DNA of 64,000 bases from Anagrus nilaparvatae (GCA_022575985.1 JAKSXM010000266.1:2418001-2482000), one strand, 5' to 3'. Counted from the first letter of the stretch, positions 1 through 12,915 are shown. The notes: generated from the letters alone by a model not told the origin. A program made the numbers and translations.

Positions 1-1060
1 ACTTACAATAATAATTTCAATTTAGAAACTTAAAGTAAAATACATTAAGAATGAAAATCGATTAGGGGTTTAGAATAATTTCAATTTAAACACTTAAAAT
101 AATTTTGGTTTAGGAACTCAAAATATTATTTAAATTTAGAGCAATAATTATGAATTATAAACTCAGGAGATCTAAGTATTAAGGTTGTACATTACTAAAT
201 CCGCCATTTTGTTTGTATTTTTTAAGATTTCTAAATTATCGATGCTACATATGTATATACATATGTAAAATCGTATATGTAATAGGTTATTTAAATACTT
301 TTTATTTAATTATTTAATAATTATGTAATGAAACAAGTAAAACAAATTGGAAATATAATCTTTGAGCTTTTATTTACCATATTATTTAAGTTTCATTAAT
401 CCATGTAATCGCAATCATACTTTTCACAAGCTCCAAAGAGGATTTTCCAAAGATTAAATAATAATTAGGCAACCAAAGTTGTAAAAGAAAGTTTATTTCA
501 TTTTTTAAAGACTTTATCTTTATATTTTGTAAGTTTCATTCATTTCTGTTATCATAAATCATTTGACCCCCCCCCCCCTTAAATAGGACAAATTTGATCT
601 TAATGTTATTGTTACTTCCAATAATTAGTTATATAATAGTAATAAAGTGATTTGGGGTATCAATTTATAAAGTAAATTCAGTTTTAAGAATTAATTTTAA
701 ATAGTTTTAAGAATGCGAAAATCTAAATATTGGATTATAGCATATAAAAGTAAAGAAAATCAACACAAAGTTGGATCAATTGGATCGTAGTAAACATAAT
801 CCATGCTTTTGGTTGTTTTTACACAGTCCAGTTATAAGTTTTTATTTATAAATAAAAAACAACCCATTTTTGCTAATAAAAGAAAAAAATTACTTCATAT
901 TTTCCATGTATTTTAAATGGTAAAGTTTTATAAAAGATGAAGGGATACCTGCGGAAGGCACATTTTTCGACAGGGTCGTTTTTACCCTTTTTGCCGCCTA
1001 ATGCCAAAAATTTGCCGCCTATGTAAGGCGAGGGAAAAACGTAAAAATGAAGTTTATATT
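1..1060. other. AT-rich spacer, no gene recognised
   Basis: No coding stretch with recognisable similarity. A run of 12 C lies at 567-578 and otherwise the stretch is AT-rich with short ATG/TAA-dense segments. I see no promoter or RNA gene. Confidence 0.6.
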
Positions 1061-1080
1061 GTGTGTGTGTGTGTGTGTGT
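1061..1080. repeat. (GT)10 microsatellite
   Basis: Uninterrupted GT dinucleotides read directly from the sequence. Confidence 0.95.
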
Positions 1081-1188
1081 ATTGCTCTGATCTTCATCAT
1101 GCGCTTGATCTAAAATTAAATTCATAAAAAGGCGTACTAAATTAATTGTATAATTATAAAATGATGTAATAGTAAATTACGAGAGTGT

Positions 1189-2252
1189 GTCCAAAAAAGT
1201 AAAGAAAGGTCTAAATCGCAGGGAAATTACCTTCCGAGGCGAAGCCAGGTTCATGAGATATACTCCAGTCAAAATACGGGGGGAGGGGTTGTATTGTCAC
1301 TAGCGAATACGAGATTTACTCTACTATAGGTTTTAAAAAGGTGTTTCTTCTAACTTTTTCGTACTTTGAACGCTTAAATTTGCACTAAACGGGTTTTTTG
1401 GTCGCTGATCAAGAATTTCGACTTCTTTTTCATAAATAATCAGTATTTCACCCTTAAAATAGCTAAAACTACCCCTAAAAAAGGTGTTTTTGCTATTTTC
1501 GCACTTTGAGCGTCCAGGGTATGTCCATATAGGTTTTTCGGGTCGCTATTCAAGAATGTCGACTCCTTTTTTGTGGTGAAATATTGATTATTTATAAAAA
1601 AGAAGTCGAAATTCTTGATTAGCGACCCAAAAAAACCCATATGAGGATATCCTGGATGCTAGAAGTACGAAAATTATTTTAAAGGTAAATTATTGATTAT
1701 TAATGAAAAAGAAATTCGAAATTCTTTATCAGTGACCTAAAAAACTCGTATGATGAAAATCTGAGCGCTCAAAGTGCGAGAATGTAAAAATACCCCTTTT
1801 TGGGGGTAGTTTTTGCAAATTTAAGGATGAAGCTCCCATTTTATTACACAATGACCTCGATTTTCGTGTTCAGCGACCCATAAAACCTATAGTAGAGCGA
1901 ATCTTCACAACCAAACCCGAATTACCCCAGATCTACAAAAATTAAGGCTTGAAGAAAATTTTACTTTTCTTTTACATATTTGTTTTTAAAATTACTTTAA
2001 AATGCTTTTGAAAAAGCTAATATGAAATTATAAAACGTGTTTTTAAAAAAATATATTTTCTAAAAATATTTTTTCTGGTCAGCGGCCATAAAGCACGTAT
2101 TTCCCGGCCGCTGCGCGTCTGGCAAAGACAGAAAAATTATATACGACCCTGGGCTATAAATAAAGAATGCCCCAAATCACAGTTTACTATCCTTGGCTTC
2201 GCCTCGGAAGGTAATTTACGTGCGATTTTAACCATTCTTTACTTTTCTGGCC
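1189..2252. mobile_element. Foldback / long-TIR non-autonomous element, ~1.06 kb
   Basis: About 60 bp at the left (1189-1250, containing ccttccgaggcgaagcca) recur as an imperfect reverse complement at the right (2189-2252, containing tggcttcgcctcggaagg). The core keeps inverted symmetry: a motif like gggtcgctgatcaagaattt is read on the plus strand near 1400 and 1550, and reversed near 1610, 1715 and 1860. A ctactatagg motif near 1322 pairs with one near 1877. There is no transposase, so I infer a non-autonomous DNA element or foldback repeat. The family is unknown. Confidence 0.7.
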
Positions 2253-3867
2253 ATGGGTCGTAATATACTATAAAAATTTGTATCTCAGGAAAATTTGCGC
2301 CTTTTAAAATGCTGGCTCCCTACGCAATGGCATACTTGGCGTGCCTGTAAAAATGGCCCTGTTTTTCGAGAAATAATTTGATGGAAAATCTTTTCTGAGA
2401 ATATGGTACCTAAATTTAATAAACATTTGTAGTGTTGTGGACTAAAATAAAAATACTTATAACCGGTTTGTGAACTCACAACTAACGAACATGGAACATG
2501 TTTAAATTTATATTTTGAATCTATCTTTTCAAGCCAAAAACAAGGCAAATAAAAAATTAGTTTTAAACTCTTAAAATCCTTATTATATTTTAAATTTATT
2601 TTAAGTCCCTACATCGGAAATTATACTAATTTCATTTGGCACCCCTCCCCCACAAATATGGCACATTTGTGCCTCCTTCCCATATGAGATGCTTGAAACC
2701 CCTGCTTATAAACATACTCCATGTTATTAAAGTTTATTTTAAAGATAATTACTGGTAGATAGGGACAATCATATTTTTTACGGTCAAAAATCAAAATTGA
2801 AAGTGTCAAATGAAATTTTGAAATTCTCTTTTAAAAACCTAACATTAATAATGGAGATATCACATGACAAAGCATACGGGTAAAATTTGTGAACAAATTT
2901 CTCTGAAGGTAATTTTACAACAGCATTCTGCAAGACAAAATATTTCGACAGTTACATACGGAGTATAGTGTAAAACATGTTCGTGGTAAATACAGAAGCA
3001 AATAAAATTTGCTAGAGAGATTTTTAGCTGTTTCAATTTAAAAGGAGATTACTCATATGATTTATTCATTTCAAATTTCATACAATAAAGAACAATATAA
3101 ATTAAGGTTCAATTTTTGGTTTAGAGGAACATAAATTAAGAGACAAAGATCAAAAGATTTATAATAAAACGAATTTCCGAATAGTCGTGATAATTTTTTT
3201 CCCTTTTTTTAATATGAACCTGCGTTGAAAACAGGAAAAATCAGCAAAATCGGAAATAATATAAAATAGGAAAGGTCTTCTAACAGTCACTCTCCTAACA
3301 CTCACAGGTTGCTCTGTTTAAATATTGCTTGAACTATTTCAAAATTTAAGCCCTTTCTTGGGCTTTTAGCTCGGCTTTTAGGCACTACTATAATAGTGAT
3401 CTCAATTTTCAAACAAATTATATTAAGCAGGGCAACCAGATGGTACAGTTCTGTAAAAATTATTACCATAGCAATTCGCTAACCTCTCAATAACTACAAA
3501 TCAATTATTTAAATTTGGCATAAATTTTGTGTTACTTATCTTCAATAAATATTATACATCATACAATAACTTCTCTGCGCGAAGCGCAGTTGAATCTAGT
3601 ATAGTAAAATTTTGATATTTCTAATTAAGAAATCTGTAAAAAATATGTACATACAAAATTAAAAAATTAACCTAATTTGCACAAAGATGATTAATTGTGA
3701 ACTAGTTTTTGATTATTTACCATATGTCATTGCTGAAAACTAAAAATATATATATACATAGTATCACAGAAAAAAATATAAATAAATAAATTAATTAAGA
3801 TTAATTAGTCTAAGAACTATTATCACAGAATTAATTGTTTAAAATTAACAGTTATGAATTAAATATA
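2253..3867. other. AT-rich spacer, no gene recognised
   Basis: Only short open frames without recognisable motifs. A small GC hairpin (ctgcgcgaagcgcag) lies near 3576, of the same style as GC hairpins elsewhere in the window. Confidence 0.55.
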
Positions 3868-5698
3868 ATATATGAGTAATTCTTAGTGAAACTTTACTAA
3901 TGGAAAGGTAAAAGTCGGGGATTTGAAAAAAACTAATTGGGTTGGGTTTGGTATTCGTTCATAAGATACCATACCAAATTTTAAGGTTTTAGGTTCAAAG
4001 GGTACAAAATGGCGGCTATTTTTCGGTCTTATATGGTTTTAAAAAAAAATCATTTTTAAAAATGACAATTTTCGATTTCATTTTTTCTACCCTCTGAATA
4101 AAGCTGAAAAATGGTTTTCTTGACTATGTCATATGTAACATTTCCCGCTAAATCCGAATCTGCCACCGGTTTTTCAAAAAAACGCCAAGGAAAACCGGAA
4201 AATTGGAAAAACTAAGAAAACTCATTTTTTTTCAAACGCAGATTTTTCATACAGTCGTAACTTTTTTTTTTTCCTAACCGGTCTTAAAATTTTTGTTTTT
4301 GTATGTACTTATTACTTAAAAAAAAAATTTTCAGAGTATTTGCCTTTTAAGTACTTAAAAATCCATTTCAATATTTCCCATTTTCACGAAATTTTCCATT
4401 TTCAATTTTCCGGATTTCCTTGTCACCTAATGAAAATTTTGACCAAATTTTCGGATTCCTCGAGAAATTTTACTAAAGAACCCCTTTTTTGAAAAGTTTT
4501 GGATGTTTCCATAACGCTATAGAAATAAAAGAAATATAAAAATACTGAATAACTACAAAATACGACAATGTTATAAAATAGGGTTTTTTTGTAATCTTTA
4601 ATTCAATGCTGCAACCTCGACAGTTAACCAAAATACTTCCAATTGCTCTCATTTTTTTCGTATAAGTGTCACCTTTCAATTCCGGTACACTGCAATTTTT
4701 TTTAGTTAATTCTCTCACGGCGATAGTCAATAAACCAAACGCCTATTCTTACCCCAAAATGACCAATTTTTAAATTGCTGCCAAAATTCTAATTTTTGAT
4801 AGAAATGGGTTCTGTAGGCCTTAAAAATTTTCTACAAGCACTAAGTTTCCAAAAAAATTTTACTCGTTGTTATATAGTTATTTGTTTCGCAGATATGATA
4901 ATTTAAATTCAGAGTCCCATTTTTAGGGTTTTTGAAAAAAAGTCAATTTTAATCTTTATCTTTAAAAAGGGGATATCTTAGAAAATATTTAAAGAAAAAA
5001 GACTTTTTGTAGTTATTCAGTATTTTGCTATTTCTTTTATTTCTATAGCGTTATGGAAACATCTAAAACTTTTCAAAAAAGGGGGTCTTTAGTAAAATTT
5101 CTCGAGGAATCCGAAAATTTGGTCAAAATTTTCATTTGGTGACAAGGAAATCCGGAAAATTGAAAATGGAAAATTTCGTGAAAATGGGAAATATTGAAAT
5201 GGATTTTTAAGTACTTAAAAGGCAAATACTCTGAAAAATTTTTTTTTAAATAATAAGTACATACAAAAACAAAAATTTTAAGACCGGTTAGGAAAAAAAA
5301 AAAGTTACGACTGTATGAAAAATCTGCGTTTGAAAAAAAATAAGTTTTCTTAGTTTTTCCAATTTTCCGGTTTTCCTTCGCGTTTTTTTGAAAAACTGGT
5401 GGCAGATTCGGATTCAGCGGGAAATTTTACATATGACATAGTCAAGAAAACCATTTTTCAGCTTTATTCAGAGGGTAGAAAAAATGAAATCGAAAATTGT
5501 CATTTTTAAAAATGATTTTTTTTTAAAACCATGTAAGACCGAAAAGTAGCCGCCATTTTGTACCCTTTGAACCTAAAACCTTAAAATTTGGTATGGTATC
5601 TTATGAATGTATACCAAACCCAACCCAATTAGTTTTTTTCAAATCCCTGACTTTTACCTTTCCATTAGTAAAGTTTCATTAAGAATTACTCATATATA
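3868..5698. mobile_element. Large palindromic element with ~690-bp inverted arms
   Basis: The left arm (3868 to about 4556) reappears as a reverse complement in the right arm (about 5012 to 5698) with only scattered mismatches. Landmarks are atatatgagtaattctta at the outer end, the stretch around ggtatggtatcttatgaat, and the inner end around ctatagcgttatggaaac (right arm ~5044). The unpaired centre is about 455 bp. There is no transposase reading frame. The outer ends are AT-rich and TA-flanked, so a TA target duplication is possible but cannot be told from the background. A long-TIR MITE or foldback transposon is the simplest reading. Confidence 0.8.
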
Positions 5699-5882
5699 AA
5701 CATTGTTAAAATTTTTTGTGTATGGAGTAGTAATAACGATGATATTGGTAAATAAAATTTGAAATAATGTCATAAATCGTATCAGTAACGACATCTCTGA
5801 GAATAATTGATTGATAAGTACAGATATATTTATAAATAATCAATAAACATAGGAGCGCATGTGTCGTGTTGCTATGGTAACA

Positions 5883-7553
5883 TTATGTAAATAATGAATG
5901 ATTTTGTTTTTTCATTCTATGGGTTACAGAAAGATATGGTTTAAATAATCCTTTAGAGTCTTCTTGTAGGTTGATGGAGTGTTTTTGAGTGTTGATGTAA
6001 AGGACCTCAGATGTGCTGCGTTTATGATACGAAGGTTCTTTATCCAGAATATGATAATTGCAGAGCCCATAGGCGAACCATATATTTGTTGGTAGTATTG
6101 ATTATTGAATTGGAAAAATGTGTTATTATGGAAAAAATCTATTGTTTTATGGAATTCAATCAGTGGGATATGTGTATGTTTCATAATTGAAGCATATCTT
6201 TTATCTAGACTGTTTTTTACTAATTCTATTGGAACATTGGTAAAAAGGCTAGATGCGTTTTTAATGTATGAATCAGGTCTATTTGGCAATTGCTTAACAG
6301 TGAGTTGAAGTATTTTGCAAATTTGTATGTGGGTATGTTAACTGTAGAAAATACAGGTCTCAGTTTGTAACGTCTTAAACCTGCCTCATCAATGTAGATC
6401 TTGTGAACTTTGGGTAAACCATATAACTTAGGTAATACTGTGTCAGTTTGTGTTAGATTGAACCTGTGATATTCTTTTTCTAGGAAACCATTTACATTCC
6501 AGATTGTAAGAAACTCTTGCGTGTTTTTCCTTAAATCTTCAAGTGGATTTTTGTCTGAATTCAAATATGTGGTGTCGTCATTAATAAGAATTTCCATTTC
6601 TTTCCTTTAATCAAAATCGTACATAGCCACTGTCATGTTTCCTTTGTCTGAGTTAGTGAAAAACATGTCATCATGGTCCTTAAGATACTGTTTTGTTTCT
6701 TTGGTATTTTTTTGAAATAATTTATCTATAACATTCATGTGTTTATTTTGTTTATTTAAATGGTGATTTATATTTGCAATAGTCCCATGGCGAATTTCAT
6801 CAACTACATTGTCAGGAAAATCGTAGGTATTCAGAAGATTTTCGACATTTTTTATTGTGTCAGCAGCGTTTTTGTTACTTAGATCTGATCTATTGGCGAA
6901 TTTTTGGCCGAGAGCAACAGTGTCAATTACATTTTTAGGGATCCGTAGATTGGTCAAATTAACAAACCAATCATTCCTGTTCGTGCTGGTCTCCTCATTA
7001 TTAATGTAGTCTTTGTTATTCGGGTTGATTATGGGAGTATTAGAATATAGTTCTTTGCCCATTAAATTATCTAATTTATTGTTAATTTTCTTAACCATTT
7101 TATTATTGACTACTTTCAAGTGTGCTTTGTATGTGGTATTTATGCGTGACATTAAATCAGTACCTAGATGTTCTTTAAGAAAAAATTCTATTTTTTGACT
7201 AGTTTTTTCTAATAACACACATGGATGTTTATGTCGTCAATTTCTAGATTTAATAATTTTTTTCGGAAAGTGTTCTTGAGTTTCTGGAAAAATTTGTTAC
7301 CATAATTACTATAGAATTGTATGTGCTTCAAGTTTCCATCTATATTTTGCAAGTGTTTTGGAAGCACGTCATTATCACGACATGCTAGTAAAAATCGTCG
7401 ATGTCCACAAGCATGGGTTAATTTTTTCATTGTATGTGTAAGCGATTTAACTTTGTAAAATAATTTGTTGCCAAAGGTTCTTTTGATATAATTGAAAATA
7501 TGTGATATTGAGTCTGGTGTTAAACTCTGAGCATCATTAGGTCCAAGCTCCAT
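5883..7553 (-). pseudogene. Penelope-like element reverse transcriptase, internally deleted and frameshifted
   Basis: The minus strand carries a Penelope-type polyprotein in at least four frame pieces. The N-terminal region is at 7553-7209 and 7218-6607. The RT fingers at 6597-6226 contain the diagnostic motif YGLPKVHK and LRPVFST. The next RT part at 6289-5924 contains SLFTNVP and GSPMGSA. The aspartate expected just before SLFTN (motif A) reads Asn. Right after GSPMGSA the sequence jumps to a frame reading ILDKEPSYHKRSTSE and NLQED, which resembles the tail of a Penelope GIY-YIG endonuclease. The catalytic RT motif C and most of GIY-YIG are therefore missing. This is an internally deleted, non-functional copy. 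The family call is firm; the tail assignment is less so. Confidence 0.85.
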
Positions 7554-7560
7554 AATAATA

Positions 7561-8170
7561 ATATAAGCTCCATAATAATTTTATCATTTCTAGAATATTT
7601 TGCGTTTTATGAAATTTTTCTTGGGGCGAAATAGACTGTAATAATATTATAATATAAAATACTTAAATATAATTTATTAAAACTTACAAGTACCTCCTTC
7701 TTAAACTTAACTTACACTTAATTACTTTAACTTAGAATTCACTAATGTTATTTATACTTAAAATTCACTAATGATATTTACTTAAAATTCACTAATATAT
7801 AAGCATAATGTCCTTAGCGTGTACAATAAAACTAATAAACTTAAAAAATAATAACTTTAACTAATAATATATAACTGGTAATAATATAAACTTATAAACT
7901 TGGTAAACTAATAAACTTTTTTCAACTTGCAAATTAACTTTTATACTTTTTACTATTTTCTTATCTTTTCTGCTCTTTGGGACCTGCTCAAATCAAGATC
8001 CAGAAGAAGAAAAATTTCTTCCTCTCCTTTTCTTAGCGGTCCGTGATTAGGCATGCGTATTAATTAATTATACACATCAATGGATATTACAGCATCCATG
8101 AGTGTATAATATTAAAACGATAATATAGTGTATAATATTAATACGAAACTCATAGTTATATTTAAGAGCA
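7561..8170. other. AT-rich spacer, no gene recognised
   Basis: Tandem short motifs of the aattcactaatg type near 7735-7800. A short direct duplication (aagctccataataat) sits at the 5' boundary of the Penelope copy near 7546-7580. No gene seen. Confidence 0.5.
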
Positions 8171-8179
8171 AATATCTTA

Positions 8180-9260
8180 ATACTATATATATTTGAAAAT
8201 TTATTTGTTTGTTTGTCTGTTTGTCTGTTTGTCTGTACCCTAATGACTCAAGAACCACCGAACCGATTGGCATGAAACCGGCGTCAAAATAAAGAAAAAA
8301 AAATGCGGGTGACATAGGCCCTATATTTTCTGATTAACTATAGTAGTTTTTGAGATATTTAATTTTTAGTATTTTTGAACTTGATAACATTTTTTAAAAA
8401 TTTTATCAAAAATTGAAATATCTCGATACTATCGAAAAATGTTGGTATCCCACTTCGAAGTATTCAATTCAGCACTAATTTTTACGTATTCTCTGAAATT
8501 TTTATTCAAAACGGAGGTATCTTTAAAATTTTATAAAATATTTAAAAAATTTTTTACTATAACTTAATAATATATATTTGAAAATTTATTTGTTTGTTTG
8601 TCTGTTTGTCTGTTTGTCTGTTTGTCTGTACCCTAATGACTTAAGAACCACCGAACCGATTGCCATGAAACCGGCGTCAAAATGAAGAAAAAAAAATGCG
8701 GGTGACATAGGCCCTATATTTTCTGATTAACTATCGTAGTTTTTGAGATATTTAATTTTTAGTATATTTAAACTTGATAACATTTATTAAAAATTTTATC
8801 AAAAATTGAAATATCTCGATACTATCGAAAAATGTTGGTATCGCACTTCATAGTATTCAATTCAGCACTAATTTTTACGTATTCTCTGAAATTTTTATTC
8901 AAAACGGAGGTATCTTTAAAATTTTATAAAATATTTTAAAAATTTTTTACTATATATTATATATATTCAACTCAAATTTTAGGGTATAGTATATTATATT
9001 ATTTGTTTGTTTTTATTATATTATTGTATTTTATATATTTGTTTTTTTGTCTGTTTGTCTGTTTGTCTGTACCCTAATGACCCAAGAACCGCCGAACCAC
9101 TTGATAAGAAACCAGTGTCATAATAAAGAATAAAAGTATTCGGATAACATAGGCTATAGTTTTCTGACTCAGATTTCTTACTTTTGGAGACATTCAATTT
9201 TTACTATTTTTAGGATATATAAAATTTTTTGTAAATTTGCTTAAAAAGTGAAATACCTAA
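8180..9260. repeat. Three tandem or closely spaced copies of a dispersed repeat (tctgtttgtctgt family)
   Basis: Three copies start near 8195, 8580 and 9040. Each begins with tttgttt/tgtctg units, followed by taccctaatgac, caagaaccrccgaacc, a gatacat or gacataggcc block, and AT-rich sequence with aaaacggaggtatct. Copies one and two are about 390 bp apart and very similar; copy three is more diverged. The same family, in reverse, is recognisable at 10190-10230 and 10560-10900, and again near 62160-62560. No coding potential. This is a multicopy family of unknown class. Confidence 0.75.
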
Positions 9261-9349
9261 AAAATATGATTAAATTTTACTCTCACAATTGGTATTACTT
9301 AATTTGGCACTAATTTATACGTACTAAGTTAAATTTTTTTATTTTCTCT

Positions 9350-9640
9350 ATTATAACTAGAGAATCAATCAGAACCTATAATTTGTCATTAATGTTTCAC
9401 CTACGCTGTTCTGAATAGTTTGAATGTGTTTGCATAATTATAAATTTAAAGAGAAACATGATTTCTTTAAGCAACAGAAAAGTATTGAAGTAAATGTGAA
9501 CAGGAGGGACTGAGTATCATTCGAAATTTCTGAATGTGTTTGCATAATTATAAATTTGCAATGAAAAATGATTTTTTGAAGCAACACAAACAGAAGGAAA
9601 TGTGACACAGGGGGGGTGACTAGCAACTTTTGCTAGTCCT
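9350..9640. repeat. Dispersed repeat with duplicated tgaatgtgtttgcataatta unit
   Basis: The unit tgtttgcataattataaat occurs twice (near 9428 and 9537). A reverse-oriented relative lies at about 10045-10160, making an imperfect inverted repeat around the GC-rich modules. A third relative lies at 63180-63395, preceded in both places by agagaatcaatca and cta/tacgctg. Confidence 0.65.
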
Positions 9641-9642
9641 AT

Positions 9643-10080
9643 ATATATATATATATATACTAGCTGCCTCCGGCTCGCTTTGCTCAACCCGGCAACTGCC
9701 ATGGGGGCTGCGCCCCCCTGACCTCTGCAACTTGATTTTTCCAAAGGTATGTTGTTTTAGGATACTCAATATTTTGTAAAATAATCCTTTTTTACCCAAA
9801 GTATTATCTAAAATTTACTGAATCATAAAAATAATGGGCTTATGAATCCAGACGGTTAATTAGTGATCAGCAATACAAAACTTCACCACCCTTCCATAGA
9901 ATCACAAGCAAATGTTATTTCCCTCGACTACCCATTCTAAGGTTCTACCTGATAATAGCTGTTCAATTTTCTTTTCGTTCCTATAATCAGTTACTACATT
10001 AGTAGCTGATAAAAATTAGAAATATATATAACTAGCAAAAGTTGGAGGGGGGGCTCCGCCCCCCTGTGTCGCATTTACTT
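9643..10080. repeat. GC-rich hairpin modules: ctagctgcctccggctcgc and ggggctgcgcccc
   Basis: A TA-dinucleotide run is followed by ctagctgcctccggctcgct at about 9660, then gggggctgcgccccc near 9703. The related ggggggctccgcccccc lies near 10049. The same module recurs at 11308-11375 and 12479-12520, and a variant (ggcggagccccct) near 60255. They are conspicuous GC islands in otherwise AT-rich DNA and each could fold into a short hairpin. Confidence 0.65.
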
Positions 10081-10299
10081 CTGTTTGTATTGCTTCAAAA
10101 AACAATTTTTCACTGCAAATTTATAATTCTGCAAACACGTTCAGATTTTGCAGATGAGGCTCAGTCAAAAAATTATAGGTTCTGGTTCGGCGGTTCTTGA
10201 GTCATTTGGGCACAGACAGACAAACAGACTTACAAATTTTCAAATATGTATAGTATATAGTATATAGTATTAATATATGTATATATAGATGGTTCTAGA

Positions 10300-10918
10300 A
10301 TTGACTGAATCAATTTTATCATATTTTTCAGATATTTCACTTCTTAACAAAATTTTCATAAAATTTAATTCTTCCCAAAAATAGTAAAAATTTTTTAATT
10401 TTTACTTTATTTTAACACCGGTTTTATGTAATTTCTTACATTTGTTCGAGCCTCATGATGAAACACATAGATGCACAGGCACACAAATAAATTATTAAAA
10501 ATACCATAAAAAATAAAAAAATGAAAAAAATATTTTTAACCAGCTTCAAAAATATTTTATAAAATTTTAAAGATATCTCCGTTTTGAATAAAAATGTAGG
10601 AGAATACGTAAAAATTGGTGCTGAATCGAATAGTACAAACTTGGGATACTAAAATTTGTCGATAGTCTACAGATATTTTAATTTTTTTCAAAATTTAAAA
10701 AAAATTTTTTTAAGTTTACAAACACTAAAAATTAAATATCTTAAAAACTACGATAGCTAAGCAGAAAATCTATAGCCTATGTCACCCGCGGACTTTTTTT
10801 CTTTGTTTTGACACCGGTTTTATGTAATTGCGTTCCTGATGATAATACACACACACACACGCGCACACACACACACAGACACACAAATAAATTTTCAAAT
10901 ATATATTGTAGTAAGAAA
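10300..10918. repeat. Reverse-oriented copies of the dispersed repeat, with an AC-rich microsatellite
   Basis: Contains two blocks with acaccggttttatgtaatt (near 10416 and 10810) and ttttgaataaaaatg. These are the reverse complement of the 8.2-9.2 kb family. An imperfect (AC)n tract lies at about 10847-10880. Confidence 0.6.
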
Positions 10919-12478
10919 GATAAGATAAGATAAGATAAGATATTAGTCCTATAACCTTTTATAATTTTCGAAAAACTTTTGATTGATCGAACCGATTACC
11001 TTGAAATTTTAGGTCGATACGTAAAAAATATACCCGAATCGAATGAAATTCTTGTTGATAAAAAAATTTTTCCTTGGTTTTCAGTTTTTTAGGTTTTTTT
11101 TAAAAATTTGATAAAAATTTTTTTCTTTAAAATTCAGTTTTTTCAACATAAAAAATTTTTGTCGTTATCAATCGAAATAAAACCTAGCCTATGTTTTGAC
11201 CCGTAATTTTTGCCTTCTTTTGCCGGAACCTCGCGTCTCTAGCTTTTATCGCGTTCTAGTTTATCCATTTCGGACATTCACACATAATTAAAGATTTATT
11301 TATATACTAGCTGCCTCCGGCTCGCTTAGCTTGCCATGGCAGCCACCAGAAAGGCTGCGCCCCCCTGGACCCCTGCATAATTGATTTTTCCAAAGATATT
11401 TTGTTTTAGGTTACTCAATATTTTTTATAACAACCTTTTTTTACCCGAAGTATTATCTAAAATTTACTGAATCATAAAAATTTTAGGCATATGAACCCAG
11501 ATGGATAATTAGTGATGAGCAATACAAAGCTTTGCTACCCTTTAATAGGATCCGTAAGCAGTAGTTGTTTCTCTCTACTACCCGGGTTCTGCCTGATAAT
11601 AGCTGTTCAAGCTTTTTTTAGTTACTATATTAAGTTACTACATCAGTGGCTGATAAAAATTAGAAATATATATAATATTAGTCCTAAACTTTTATAATTT
11701 TCGAAAAATTATTATAACTTTTGACAGATCAAGCCGAACGTCTTGAAAATTTAGGTGGATACGTAAAAAATATACCCGAATTTAATGAAATTCTTTTTGA
11801 TAAAAAAATTTTTCCTCGGTTTTCAGTTTTTTAGGTATTTTTAAAAATTTGAAAAAATTTTATTCTTGGAATTCCAATTATTTCAACATAAAAAATTTTT
11901 GTCGTCATCAATCAAAACGAAACCTAGCCTATGTTTTGACCGGTAATTTTTGCCATCTTTTGCCGTAAACCCAGCGTCTCTAACTTTTATCGCTTTCTAG
12001 TTTATCTATTTTGGATAAACAAACAAACAAACAAACTTACAAAATTAAAGATTTATATATATATATAGGATAGGATAGGATAGGATTAGTCCTAAACTTT
12101 TATAATTTTCGAAAAATTATTGTATCTTTTGACAGATCGAACCGATCGCCTTGTAAATTTAGGTGCATACGTAAAAAATATACCCGAATCGAATGAAAGT
12201 CTTTTTCATATTAAAATGTTTCCTCAGTTTTTTGTTTTTTTGGTTTTTTTTTAAAATCTGATAATAGTTTTTTTATTGAAAATTCAGTTTTTTCAACATA
12301 AAAAATTTTTGTCGTTATCAATCGAAACGAAACCTAGCCTATGTTTTGACCCGTAATTTTTGCCGTCTTCTGCAGTAAATCCCGCGTCTCTAACTTATAT
12401 CGCGTTCAAGTTTATCCATTTTGGACAAACAAACAAACAAACAAACATACAAAATTAAAGATTTATATATATATACTA
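10919..12478. repeat. Three copies of a ~400-bp repeat beginning with (gataa)n or (ggata)n
   Basis: Copies at about 10919-11330, 11670-12060 and 12067-12478 share, in order: a short tandem of gataa or ggata, ttagtcctaaacttttataa, gatcgaaccgat, tacgtaaaaaatatacccga, cctagcctatgttttgacc, cgcgtctctaacttttatcgc, tttatccattttggacaaac, and attaaagatttatat at the end. Two copies run directly into a GC-rich ctagc module. They are non-coding, multicopy and of unknown transposon class. Confidence 0.75.
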
Positions 12479-12800
12479 GCATAGGTGAGAGGGTTGGCTC
12501 CGCCCCCCCTGATCTAATTCCCGGTGCTGTTATTGATTTTTTATTATAATTTTCATTATTATCATGTTGTTATTGTCCAAAATATATATCAATGCGAAAA
12601 AAAATTGACGCCTTGAAATAAGCTAAAATTTGAAGTAAATTCAAAGGAATGGCGTAATTTTGAAAATGGGCCAAATCAGGATATTTTTGGACCTTTAAAC
12701 GGACATGTTTCGGCCCCATGAGGTGTTAGAGGACTAAAACTTTGGCTGAGGGACTTTTTTATCACCCCAAACTATACCCTAAAATTTGAGCTGAATATAT

Positions 12801-12915
12801 TGTTACGTATGATAGGTCATAATTCGAGCTATCGCATTCGCATTCTTTAATATTTATATATTTAATTATATTAATATTTATATATTTATTTATATATTAA
12901 TATTTATATATAATT
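12801..12915 (+). repeat. Partial LTR of element A (left copy)
   Basis: The block starting tgttacgtatgataggtcat matches a block at 21089 almost exactly for about 110 bp, in direct orientation. The two copies diverge after the TA-rich tail. I infer remnants of the two LTRs of an old element now filled by elements B and C. Confidence 0.5.

Noticed and set aside
1061..1080. Regulatory GT repeat
   Set aside because: A ten-unit microsatellite with no gene nearby. Nothing supports function.
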